Below, piece by piece: positions 1 through 5,767 of a DNA stretch of 8,641 nucleotides. The notes under the pieces were generated by a model. It made no database searches. It was not told where the DNA came from and worked only from the letters and a program-made list of their open reading frames with translations. The translations under genes were made by a program, and so were the position numbers. The first letter of the stretch is position 1. Every line of letters starts with the position of its first letter. This stretch comes from Lachnospiraceae bacterium (GTDB lineage: Bacteria; Bacillota; Clostridia; Lachnospirales; Lachnospiraceae): positions 1 through 8,641 of the forward strand of contig CAAGKF010000391.1 in the NCBI GenBank assembly GCA_900770345.1, given 5' to 3'.

Positions 1-405
1 CTGGAAATCCCGGGTGTACCACGGGTCGGCCACGGGCCGGGGATTCTTTGTATAATCCAGGAGCAGCGAGCATTTATGCGCCGGGTCACCCCCGAAGATG
101 CGCTCCATATCCAATTTGTTCTCTTCGTCCATGCCGATGAAATAGTCGTAGCGATCGTAATCGGACCGCCGCAGCAGGGTGGCCCGCTTTTTGTGAGGAT
201 CCATGCCATGGTCCTTCAGCAGCTGGGCCACCGGCGGGTACACAGGGTTCCCCCGTCCGTTCCAGATTTCGTCTTCCGTGGTGGCGGCCGAAGCAATGGC
301 AAAGCGGTCAGAAAGGCCAGCCTCAGCCACCATTTTCCGGAAAACGAATTCCGCCATGGGCGACCGGCAGATGTTGCCGTGGCAAATAAAAAGTACTTTC
401 ACCAA
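1..405 (-). CDS. Low-molecular-weight protein tyrosine phosphatase, 3' end outside the window
   Basis: Removes phosphate from phosphotyrosine in cytoplasmic proteins; arsenate-reductase-like relatives share the fold. The N-terminus reads MVKVLFICHGNICRSPMAE, which carries the P-loop CX5R(S/T) motif (CHGNICRS, nucleophile Cys8, Arg14). The visible 135 codons end ...NPRPVADPWYTRDFQ, containing the conserved DP that supplies the general-acid Asp (near residue 129); only a short C-terminal helix should be missing. I chose a TTG start at 405 because GAGGAG (415-420) lies 9 nt upstream and it gives the usual MVKVLF... start; GTG at 402 (12 nt spacing) and GTG at 411 (3 nt) are in frame but worse placed. 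It is preceded by a leader of about 190 nt. The CX5R motif makes the family secure; the start codon is less sure. Confidence 0.93.
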   Translation of the reverse strand, partial: MVKVLFICHGNICRSPMAEFVFRKMVAEAGLSDRFAIASAATTEDEIWNGRGNPVYPPVAQLLKDHGMDPHKKRATLLRRSDYDRYDYFIGMDEENKLDMERIFGGDPAHKCSLLLDYTKNPRPVADPWYTRDFQ

Positions 406-504
406 AGACACGAACTCCTCTCTATGCCAGGTTATGCCAAAATAGGCCGAATTAATGCGGGTTTGCGGGGTTCACCTGTTCACGGAGAAAAGGGCATAAT
501 TTTG

Positions 505-532
505 CAAAAAACGGCACAACTTTCCCCGTTGT
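505..532 (-). promoter_or_regulatory. Possible attenuator-like hairpins in the phosphatase leader
   Basis: On the minus strand AACGG (530-526) can pair with CCGTT (514-510), followed directly by a run of six T (511-506 region), like a short intrinsic terminator. The same left arm can instead pair as ACAAC/GTTGT (532-528 with 520-516), so the two folds exclude each other. The stems are only 5 bp, so this may be chance. Confidence 0.25.
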
Positions 533-544
533 AGTAGTAGAATG

Positions 545-570
545 GTAGTAAAATGGACTGTTCTTACTAC
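545..570. repeat. Short inverted repeat in the phosphatase leader
   Basis: GTAGTAA (545-551) and TTACTAC (564-570) form a perfect 7-bp inverted repeat with a 12-nt loop, lying just downstream of the predicted transcription start of the phosphatase gene. It could be an operator or an RNA hairpin. Confidence 0.35.
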
Positions 571-602
571 TGCACTTTTTGTGGGGTGAAATTTTCTCTG
601 TT

Positions 603-611
603 ATTATAGCA
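603..611 (-). promoter_or_regulatory. Extended -10 promoter for the phosphatase gene
   Basis: The minus strand reads TTGCTATAAT, a perfect TATAAT (608-603) with the TGn extension. There is no good -35. It sits just after the terminator of the upstream operon and about 195 nt before the phosphatase start, so it is the natural promoter for that gene. Confidence 0.5.
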
Positions 612-617
612 ATCAGG

Positions 618-661
618 CAAGAAAAAAGCACCTGGCATTTTTGCTGGGTGCTTTTTTCTTG
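618..661 (-). terminator. Rho-independent terminator of the three-gene operon (bidirectional)
   Basis: A perfect 15-bp stem (618-632 with 647-661) with a 14-nt loop; the arm contains GCACC and a run of six A on one side and T on the other, so each strand ends in GGTGCTTTTTTCTT. It starts 18 nt after the stop codon of the last gene of the minus-strand operon. Confidence 0.92.
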
Positions 662-678
662 CGCATAATACACTCATC

Positions 679-927
679 TTAATCCAATTGGGACACATCT
701 ACCATTGGCAAAATTTCCTTCAAAGGACGTCCACTCACTATGAAATTATTCAATAAATCGGCCATGTCTTTAAATTCCTGAGCAGAGTCTTTGTATTTCC
801 CATATATATCTGTAGTAGCGGTAATGCTGCCAGGGCCTTTTAACCCCGTATATATTGCAAACTGAAAATTTTCCAGGGAACAAACAACAGCTCCCAACAT
901 TTCATTTTCCAGTTCTTCTTTCGTCAT
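679..927 (-). CDS. Small hypothetical protein (82 aa), last gene of a three-gene operon
   Basis: I do not recognise this protein. It is acidic, soluble-looking, with no signal peptide or membrane segment, starting MTKEELENEMLGAVVCSLEN and predicted to be mixed helix and strand. Its start codon overlaps the stop of the upstream gene by ATGA (924-927), so the two are translationally coupled. The C-terminus, LLNNFIVSGRPLKEILPMVD, matches in pattern the C-terminus of the first gene of the operon (DVMNKPFFDGKSLTEIVPEI): aromatic or aliphatic residue, x, small residue, G, basic residue, x, L, x, E, I, aliphatic residue, P. This suggests the two products are partly related or bind the same partner. 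A strong terminator follows. Base use is AT-richer than the phosphatase gene next door, which suggests acquisition by transfer. Confidence 0.75.
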   Translation of the reverse strand: MTKEELENEMLGAVVCSLENFQFAIYTGLKGPGSITATTDIYGKYKDSAQEFKDMADLLNNFIVSGRPLKEILPMVDVSQLD

Positions 928-1229
928 GGCCGACTACCTTTCAATTTATCCAGAAACCTTCTGATAAAATTCTTTTTTCCTCTCAAATCATCCGTCACTA
1001 CATGCCATTCTCCAAATGGCCACGGACCCAGGATATTAGCCATATCCAGTTTAGCTTCTCCTGTTATTTTAGATACTATATACGGTCTTGGCCCATATGC
1101 TACCTCTCCTGGTTTCAATTGAGAAAAAGCGAAACTATCTGTTGATTCAGCATATTTATAAAATTTGCATCCACTATAGTCTTCGGCAATTTTCAAAGCT
1201 TCTGCCACAGTCAATACATGGTTGAGCAT
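924..1229 (-). CDS. Small protein (101 aa), possibly immunity-protein-like (YrhB/Imm35-like), middle gene of the operon
   Basis: Cytoplasmic small protein starting MLNHVLTVAEALKIAEDYSG. The order is an N-terminal helix (about residues 6-18), then a strand-rich middle with YAESTDSFAFS and YGPRPYIVSKITGEAKLD, and a basic helical tail. The pattern of a helix followed by a Tyr/Phe-rich strand, a G-x-x-PYIV strand and a TGE turn recalls YrhB/Imm35-type immunity proteins of polymorphic toxin loci; that is resemblance by eye only. The ribosome binding site is GGGAGG, 8 nt before the ATG. It lies 18 nt after the first gene and overlaps the third by 4 nt. No toxin gene is visible in the window. If this is an immunity protein, it is an orphan or its toxin lies elsewhere. 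Confidence 0.7.
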   Translation of the reverse strand: MLNHVLTVAEALKIAEDYSGCKFYKYAESTDSFAFSQLKPGEVAYGPRPYIVSKITGEAKLDMANILGPWPFGEWHVVTDDLRGKKNFIRRFLDKLKGSRP

Positions 1230-1247
1230 TTTGCTCGCCTCCCAGTT

Positions 1248-1820
1248 TCACAATTCCAAGTTTTCAATTTCGGGAACAATCTCCGTAAGACTTTTTCCAT
1301 CAAAAAACGGTTTATTCATCACGTCATCTATACTTGTCATGGTTTCCGCCTTATCACCGTACCATACATCAAACTCTTTATGAGAAAATGGGTCTACTCC
1401 GCAAGGAATTCCTTTATAGTCAAAAAGAACATGCTTGATCAAAGAATTAATCCGGTATCTTAAATAGGCAGCCGTCGCAAGCAGATAATCCGTTTCCATC
1501 GTTAAAAACGGTCTTGTGTACCTTGTAGTTTCGATTTCCAGCCTGTCATCTCTTTTATGTAGAATCAAAACAATTGGCGAGACAACGGAATCATTCAACA
1601 CACACTTGCCGTCGTCCTTATTAGGTACATTATGGGGAGAGACAGGAGCCTGATAGGCACGCCCTTCATAATTCTCGCTTACATGGCATTTCTTTAATTT
1701 TTCTATGGAAAGGTTATGTTCAGAAAAATATTTTTGAATCACCTGATGAACCTGGGGTTTCAAGTCATCCCACATTGTATCAATGGACAGTCCATGTTTA
1801 TGACTTCGGTTTATCCTCAT
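1248..1820 (-). CDS. Hypothetical protein (190 aa), first gene of the three-gene operon
   Basis: I do not recognise the family. The start is the ATG at 1820 (MRINRSHKHGLSIDTMWDDL), because GGAGGT lies at 1830-1835 with 9 nt spacing; an in-frame start 11 codons upstream has no better site. No signal peptide or membrane segment is seen. Residues about 10-40 look helical; the middle is strand-rich (VVSPIVLILHKRDDRLEIET); a helix around LLATAAYLRYRINSLIKHVL follows; and the tail, DVMNKPFFDGKSLTEIVPEI, shares its pattern with the tail of the third gene. An extended -10 promoter lies about 60 nt upstream. The AT-richer base use and lack of a known family fit a laterally acquired cassette. Function is unknown. 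Confidence 0.75.
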   Translation of the reverse strand: MRINRSHKHGLSIDTMWDDLKPQVHQVIQKYFSEHNLSIEKLKKCHVSENYEGRAYQAPVSPHNVPNKDDGKCVLNDSVVSPIVLILHKRDDRLEIETTRYTRPFLTMETDYLLATAAYLRYRINSLIKHVLFDYKGIPCGVDPFSHKEFDVWYGDKAETMTSIDDVMNKPFFDGKSLTEIVPEIENLEL

Positions 1821-1882
1821 TTTTACCGCACCTCCATCCTGCTCCTTTACCAACAGTCACTCTTACTTCTTGCTTTATATTC

Positions 1883-1891
1883 ATTATAGCA
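1883..1891 (-). promoter_or_regulatory. Extended -10 promoter of the three-gene operon
   Basis: The minus strand reads TTTGCTATAATGAAT: a perfect TATAAT (1888-1883) with TGC in front. No clear -35 is present, as is common for extended -10 promoters. The first start codon lies about 62 nt downstream. Confidence 0.55.
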
Positions 1892-1916
1892 AATGACCTA
1901 TCCAAAAATCACGACA

Positions 1917-1958
1917 GAAAAAGGCCCGCAATCTTCTCAAGTCTGCGGGCCTGCTTTT
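1917..1958 (-). terminator. Rho-independent terminator downstream of the sulfotransferase gene
   Basis: A perfect 9-bp GC-rich stem, AGGCCCGCA (1922-1930) with TGCGGGCCT (1944-1952), 13-nt loop. On the minus strand it is followed by TTTTT (1922-1918), so it ends transcripts coming from the sulfotransferase gene, about 180 nt past that stop codon and just before the next promoter. On the plus strand the tail GCTTTT also gives weak activity. Confidence 0.75.
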
Positions 1959-1959
1959 G

Positions 1960-2110
1960 TGCCCCCTGGGCGGCCGGGACGGGCTCCCCTGCGGGTAGCC
2001 GCCACCACGTTGGGGTCGGAGAGACTCGTGCATCTGCCGGGCCTCCCCGGCGTGAGGCTCCTACAGGTAAAAAAGACGTCAGACCGGGCCTTTCAGAGGT
2101 CAGATGTCAG
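1960..2110 (-). repeat. Mosaic intergenic repeat, copy 1 (beta block 1960-2069 plus alpha block 2071-2110)
   Basis: The minus strand reads, in order, an alpha block beginning CTGACATCTGACC and a GC-rich beta block with CTGTAGGAGCCTCACGCC, CCCAACGTGGTGGC and GGCCGCCCAGGGGGC. The same order and orientation recurs at 4148-4304, with more than 80 percent identity in the beta part by eye alignment. Both copies are intergenic. This alpha copy is shorter than the others, lacking half of the internal GGCCC/GGGCC hairpin. The region between the operon start and the sulfotransferase stop (1821-2133) holds only this repeat, the terminator and the promoter. Confidence 0.8.
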
Positions 2111-2133
2111 TTTGTATCGTCTCTTTATACCCA

Positions 2134-3345
2134 TTATTCAAAATACACACACCGATACGTAATATCCTTGGGATCGCGCAGTGATACACTCATCAATTTC
2201 TTTCCCTGCTTCATGTCGTAAACAGACATACATTCATTGCCTTTGGTTGCCCATCCCCAGCCAATGACATACAGGTCATCGGACAAATGCTGAACAGAGC
2301 CACAGGCAAAGGAGAACTTATCCGGGAAGGAATAACTGCGCACTGCACGGAGTTTACGGCCAGGGATATCGATACTATAGGATTGGATCCGGGTCATCTT
2401 GCCCCGATTGTTGTTGTCAAATACGGTCAAATAGTCACCATCTACTGTTACATAATGTTGACAGGAGGATTTCTGTTCTTCCGTCAGGCCAAACTCGTCG
2501 CCCCGGCCGGAGAGCTTCCAGAGGATCTGATTTTCACGCTTGTGTCTGTCGAGACAAATCATGGTGCTCAAATGGCGGAAGGAGCAGATGAGATTCCCAT
2601 CTTTATCCAGCTGCATGGCATTGAAATGGATATAGTCCGGCACATTCGTCTCTTTATTGCCGAAATCTGCTGCCGTTTTTTTGGAATCTGTTACGGTAAG
2701 ACCATAAAGCTCCGGATAATCGATACTCTTCCAGTCCCAGACTACTTTTCCATGGTCTACTTCCTGTAAATAGGAATATACGACCTGGCTGCCTTCCGGA
2801 TATCCGGGTACATTGTAAGCCGTATCATGCAGATACCCCGACAGAATATAATGGTCCGGTTCCAGCATCAGAAAATCATGGCCATCCACCGGATCGCCTT
2901 TTTGAGTTACCGAGGATTCTTCAAAACGGATCCTTTTAATCTCATGGAACTTATCATCCAGGATGACCCGTTCGCCCGGAGCATATCCCTGCAACCCATA
3001 GTTATCATCTTTTCCGGTTTCATCGTGGTAACTGTAATAAGTCTTGCCATGGACTTTGTGTTTCTTAAAGTCCCACCAACCAGTAGCTTTCCCCTCTTTT
3101 GGCTGTTCTTCATGCTTGGACCAGACGACCTTTCCCTTGCCGTCCAGCATGACAATATTTCGGTTGTGTACAAAGGAGAGGTAAAAGTTACCGGGCAAAT
3201 CTGTCTTCCCCTCAACCTGAATGGGAAGTGGATTCGCTCCTACCTGTATATCTTTTGCCGGAGCTGCACAAAGGCCGAGACCGCCTTGCATGGTGAATGT
3301 CAATGCCATACTGCCAACTGCCAGTGCTTTTCTTAACCAATTCAT
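2134..3345 (-). CDS. Secreted aryl-sulfate sulfotransferase (ASST family)
   Basis: Transfers sulfate between phenolic compounds (aryl sulfate donor to phenol acceptor) without PAPS, outside the cytoplasm. The 403-aa product begins with a signal peptide (MNWLRKALAVGSMALTF..., likely cleaved near CAAPA-KD, about residue 30). The rest matches the beta-propeller-like ASST pattern: GHDFLMLEPDHYIL (155-168), DYIHFNAMQLDKDGNLI (237-253) followed by CSFRHLS (254-260), ILWKLSG (274-280), CQHYV (295-299) and FDNNN (309-313). By spacing, His156, His240, Arg257 and His297 are the likely counterparts of the known catalytic His/His/Arg/His set, with His297 the candidate sulfated residue. Ribosome binding site AAGGGG (3355-3360), 9 nt before the ATG. 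It lies 58 nt downstream of a broken TetR-rubredoxin hybrid gene in the same direction and may share its promoter. Family call is firm; the natural substrate is unknown. Confidence 0.88.
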   Translation of the reverse strand: MNWLRKALAVGSMALTFTMQGGLGLCAAPAKDIQVGANPLPIQVEGKTDLPGNFYLSFVHNRNIVMLDGKGKVVWSKHEEQPKEGKATGWWDFKKHKVHGKTYYSYHDETGKDDNYGLQGYAPGERVILDDKFHEIKRIRFEESSVTQKGDPVDGHDFLMLEPDHYILSGYLHDTAYNVPGYPEGSQVVYSYLQEVDHGKVVWDWKSIDYPELYGLTVTDSKKTAADFGNKETNVPDYIHFNAMQLDKDGNLICSFRHLSTMICLDRHKRENQILWKLSGRGDEFGLTEEQKSSCQHYVTVDGDYLTVFDNNNRGKMTRIQSYSIDIPGRKLRAVRSYSFPDKFSFACGSVQHLSDDLYVIGWGWATKGNECMSVYDMKQGKKLMSVSLRDPKDITYRCVYFE

Positions 3346-3403
3346 GAAATAGGACCCCTTTCTGTCATTCTCCTATCATCTGGGCTAACAAATCTTCCAA
3401 TGA

Positions 3404-3858
3404 TCATGCCTTATTGAATTTATCCTTTGGCTGTTTGCAGCGCGGGCACTTCCAGTCGTCGGGCAGGACCTCGAATGCGACACCATCATGCTCCGCAGGA
3501 TCATACACATAGCCGCAAACAGAGCAGACGTATTTCCCGCTGGCTTTTTGGGAACTGAAGTCAACTTCCGCAAGTTCACCAGATAGTCCTTATTCGCCTG
3601 ATACATACGGGCGCCGTCATAAAGGGTTTGCTTCCATGGATAATTGGCTGCGCTGGTCTGGTCGACGATGGCGGCAACAGACCTGGCATACTCCCATGCG
3701 ATCAGATCATATTTATCCTTGAAATACCGATAAAAGGTCGCCGGTGAATATCCGCAGTTATCCACGATTTCCTGTATGGTAATCTTATCGATGCTTTTTA
3801 CCGCCGCAAGCTCCTGGAAGGAAGCGGAGAGTATCTCTTTGGGAGTTTTTCGTTTCAT
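3404..3858 (-). pseudogene. Hybrid pseudogene: TetR-family regulator N-terminus joined out of frame to a rubredoxin C-terminus
   Basis: From the ATG at 3858 (AGGTG 6 nt upstream) the frame gives MKRKTPKEILSASFQELAAV, then the helix-turn-helix ITIQEIVDNCGYSPATFYRY and KDKYDLI, typical of TetR proteins, and continues to about ANKDYLVNL (near 3580). From there the same DNA makes sense only in another frame: it encodes ELAEVDFSSQKASG and then a complete rubredoxin domain (3535-3404), KYVCSVCGYVYDP... and DDWKCPRCKQPKDKFNKA, with all four Cys iron ligands, ending in TGA at 3404. The rubredoxin frame is closed by TAA at 3592-3590 and has no usable start. So the C-terminal half of TetR and the N-terminal part of a rubredoxin-containing redox protein are both missing. 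A deletion joining two genes explains this best. The out-of-frame reading runs to 3385. The DNA-binding half might still be made. Confidence 0.85.
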
Positions 3859-3896
3859 ATCGATCACCTGGAATTGAGTGGAGTGAATTTTTCTCT

Positions 3897-3905
3897 ATTA
3901 TACCA
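3897..3905 (-). promoter_or_regulatory. Extended -10 promoter of the TetR gene
   Basis: The minus strand reads TTTGGTATAATAGAG: TATAAT at 3902-3897 with the TGG extension. A weak -35 (TGACCA) is 17 nt upstream. It lies about 40 nt before the TetR start and may also serve the sulfotransferase gene. Confidence 0.55.
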
Positions 3906-3910
3906 AAAAA

Positions 3911-3928
3911 GGACAATCATGGTCATCC
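3911..3928. promoter_or_regulatory. Possible TetR operator (imperfect palindrome over the -35 region)
   Basis: GGACAATCATGGTCATCC is an imperfect 18-bp dyad with 12 of 18 positions symmetric. It overlaps the -35 region of the TetR promoter, the usual place for autoregulation. The symmetry is only moderate. Confidence 0.25.
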
Positions 3929-3965
3929 AGAAATGAAGGCAGGATGATTCCCCTCTCCACCGAAC

Positions 3966-4015
3966 AAATCTGACGTCTGATATCTCAAGGCCCGAAGGGC
4001 CATGTCTCACTTCTT
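3966..4015 (+). repeat. Alpha repeat block, copy A (direct orientation)
   Basis: A 50-bp block starting AAATCTGACGTCTG, with an internal GGCCC-gaa-GGGCC hairpin and ending ACTTCTT. It matches copy B (4347-4396) at about 42 of 50 positions, and inverted copies occur at 4258-4304 and 2071-2110. Confidence 0.8.
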
Positions 4016-4060
4016 TTCATGCTCCAAAAAGCCATTTACGTCGGTAAAATTCCCGAATGG

Positions 4061-4090
4061 AAAGGCGGCCGGGAACCTCCGGCGGCCTTT
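4061..4090. terminator. Strong GC hairpin, possible bidirectional terminator
   Basis: A 12-bp stem with one mismatch (4061-4072 with 4079-4090), loop GAACCT, ending CCGGCGGCCTTT. Only three T follow on either strand, so it is a weak terminator or simply part of the repeat cluster. A transcript reading through from int on the minus strand would reach it. Confidence 0.4.
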
Positions 4091-4116
4091 GTCAGCGGTC
4101 AACGGCCGAAGGATGT

Positions 4117-4133
4117 CAGATGCTGCGCATCTG
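4117..4133. repeat. Perfect small hairpin
   Basis: CAGATGC and GCATCTG form a 7-bp perfect stem with a TGC loop. It lies between the alpha A block and the beta block and shares the GTCAGA/TCTGAC vocabulary of the alpha repeats. Confidence 0.5.
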
Positions 4134-4147
4134 CCTTTGAACATATC

Positions 4148-4304
4148 TGCCCTCTGGGCGGCCAGGATGGGTTCCCCCTGCGGGGAACCCCTACCACGTT
4201 GGGGGCGAAGGCTCGTGCTTCTGGCGGGCCTCCCGGCGTGAGGCCCCTACGGATAAAAAGAAGTCAGACTGGCCCTTGCGGGCCTATCAGAAATCAGACG
4301 TCAG
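4148..4304 (-). repeat. Mosaic intergenic repeat, copy 2 (beta block 4148-4254 plus alpha block C 4258-4304)
   Basis: Same block order and orientation as the copy at 1960-2110. The beta block contains a 9-bp perfect hairpin, GGGTTCCCC-ctgc-GGGGAACCC (near 4168-4190). In copy 1 the equivalent hairpin is kept with a compensating pair change (GGCT/AGCC instead of GGTT/AACC) and one mismatch. The alpha part is inverted relative to blocks A and B. Confidence 0.8.
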
Positions 4305-4346
4305 CTTGCCCGCGATAAGCAAAACGGACCTACTGCTTAATCGGAC

Positions 4347-4396
4347 AAATCTGACGTCTGCCGTCTCAAGGCCCCTTGGGCCGTGTCTGACTTCTT
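4347..4396 (+). repeat. Alpha repeat block, copy B, next to the integrase stop
   Basis: AAATCTGACGTCTG followed by an internal GGCCC/GGGCC hairpin and GTCTGACTTCTT. Together with the inverted block C (4258-4304) it forms arms of about 47 bp around a 42-nt spacer, which could fold as one long hairpin. It ends 11 bp from the int stop codon, where a Tn916-type element would have its end. Confidence 0.8.
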
Positions 4397-4407
4397 ACTA
4401 GGTCCCC

Positions 4408-5703
4408 TCACGCCTTATTGGGAAACCGGATCACCTTGGGCTGGATCTCTCCCACCTGCTCCAGTTCTTTTCGGACGTTTTCCATCTCCTTCTGCTGCCG
4501 GGTCTGGATGAGTTCTACTTCTTTCTGGGCGTCATCGAACTTGATGTGGGTGTACACATTCAGGGTAATGGAAATGTCGCTGTGCCCCATCAGGTACTGG
4601 AGGGTCTTGGCACTAACCCCGGAAAGGGCCATATTGGTGCAGTAGGTATGGCGACAAACATGGGGCGTAATCCTGGGAAGCTGATATTTATAGATGCTGT
4701 TGTATTTCTTCAGGATATGTTGGAAATACTTCTGCCAGTGCAGGGCCACCATGGGAAGGCCCCTGTTATCATAAAAAAGGAACTTCCCCACCCCGTTGAT
4801 AATGGGTTCCACCTTCGGCGGCCTCCGCTGCTGGAGGATCGTCACAAAGCACCGGTACACCTCGTCCGTCATGGGCAGCAGCCGGGCCCCGGCCTTGGTT
4901 TTGGTGGACAGGATGTAATACTTCCTGTTGGATTTCTGGAGCTGCTTGTCCACGTTGATGGTTCGCTTCTCCAGATCGATATCGTTCACCGTCAATGCGC
5001 AGAATTCCGAGATCCGCAGCCCGGTATGGAACAGGATGTAGATCCCTTCGTAGTACTTCTTAAAATATTCGTCCTTCCGGATGAATTCCAGGAAAATCCG
5101 CATGTCCCGTTTGGAAAGGGCCTCCCGCCGTACGCTGTCGTTGATCAGCACATCCTTCATTTCGAAGTTGAAGGGATTCCGCCAGAGGATTTCATCATCC
5201 ACGGCCATTTGAAAGGCCGGCCGCACCACGCCCCGGATGCTGTGTATGGTACTGTACCCTTTCCCTTCCGACTGCATTTTGATCAGCCATAATTTGGCAT
5301 CGGACATTTTCACCTTCCCAATGGCCTTCTGGGAAAACGGGTCCTTCTTCAGGGCATTGACTATGAACTTGTAGTTGCTCAGGGTATTGGGTTTGACGCC
5401 CTTTTTCAGCATCAGGTACCGCTGAACCAGCTCCAGGACGGTCATGGAATCCGAATGGGCATTGGGGCAGATCACCAGCTTCACTTCCAGGCTGTCTTCC
5501 ATCTCCCGGAGAGACCGGCAGGGTTTCCGTCCCGGCGGCAAGGGATCCGTAGGCTCCAGCTTCCAGCTGTACAGGAATTTCGGCCGCCCGTTCACCATAT
5601 ATTTGAACTGATACTTTCCATCGATCCGCACGGACTCTCCCGCCCGTAAGATTCTTCTTTTCTTATCCCGGCGCACACGGCCCCGCATATGGATTTTTTT
5701 CAT
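4408..5703 (-). CDS. int: Tn916-type tyrosine recombinase (integrase)
   Basis: Cuts and rejoins DNA at attachment sites to insert and excise a mobile element. The 431-aa product has the Tn916 Int order: an N-terminal arm-binding domain (about residues 9-49: RRDKKRRILRAGESVRIDGK, then KYQFKYMVNG... and LYSWKL), a core-binding SAM-like domain (about 86-190), and the catalytic domain with Arg230 (HTGLRISE), Lys268/270 (TKTKAG), His348 and Arg351 (HVCRHTYC), His374 (MGHSD) and nucleophile Tyr384 (NVYTHI). All catalytic residues are present. I start at ATG 5703, preceded by AAGGAGAAGGGGG; the open frame extends 33 codons further upstream but those residues do not belong to the family and lack a good ribosome site. 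xis lies 64 nt upstream in the same direction. No other transposon genes accompany it. Confidence 0.95.
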   Translation of the reverse strand: MKKIHMRGRVRRDKKRRILRAGESVRIDGKYQFKYMVNGRPKFLYSWKLEPTDPLPPGRKPCRSLREMEDSLEVKLVICPNAHSDSMTVLELVQRYLMLKKGVKPNTLSNYKFIVNALKKDPFSQKAIGKVKMSDAKLWLIKMQSEGKGYSTIHSIRGVVRPAFQMAVDDEILWRNPFNFEMKDVLINDSVRREALSKRDMRIFLEFIRKDEYFKKYYEGIYILFHTGLRISEFCALTVNDIDLEKRTINVDKQLQKSNRKYYILSTKTKAGARLLPMTDEVYRCFVTILQQRRPPKVEPIINGVGKFLFYDNRGLPMVALHWQKYFQHILKKYNSIYKYQLPRITPHVCRHTYCTNMALSGVSAKTLQYLMGHSDISITLNVYTHIKFDDAQKEVELIQTRQQKEMENVRKELEQVGEIQPKVIRFPNKA

Positions 5704-5767
5704 TGTTTTTCCCCCTTCTCCTTGTTTGGCATCCTTATTCATCACTCCAACTGTCGAATAAGTCAAC

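Noticed and set aside
76..534. Plus-strand open frame of 152 codons over the phosphatase gene
   Set aside because: It is the antisense of the phosphatase, whose CX5R motif is unmistakable; the plus-strand product shows no family pattern.
452..673. Minus-strand 73-codon frame between the phosphatase and the operon
   Set aside because: It runs through the terminator and the phosphatase leader, has no ribosome site and is low in complexity.
4002..4318. Plus-strand frames of 79 and 99 codons in the repeat cluster
   Set aside because: They read through the alpha and beta repeats and hairpins and show no protein pattern.
3966..4396. CRISPR-like or tRNA-bearing region
   Set aside because: The repeated blocks are few, in both orientations and unevenly spaced; no cloverleaf or tRNA 3' end was found.
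4546..5292. Plus-strand open frame of 248 codons inside int
   Set aside because: Antisense shadow of the integrase; all catalytic residues are on the minus strand.
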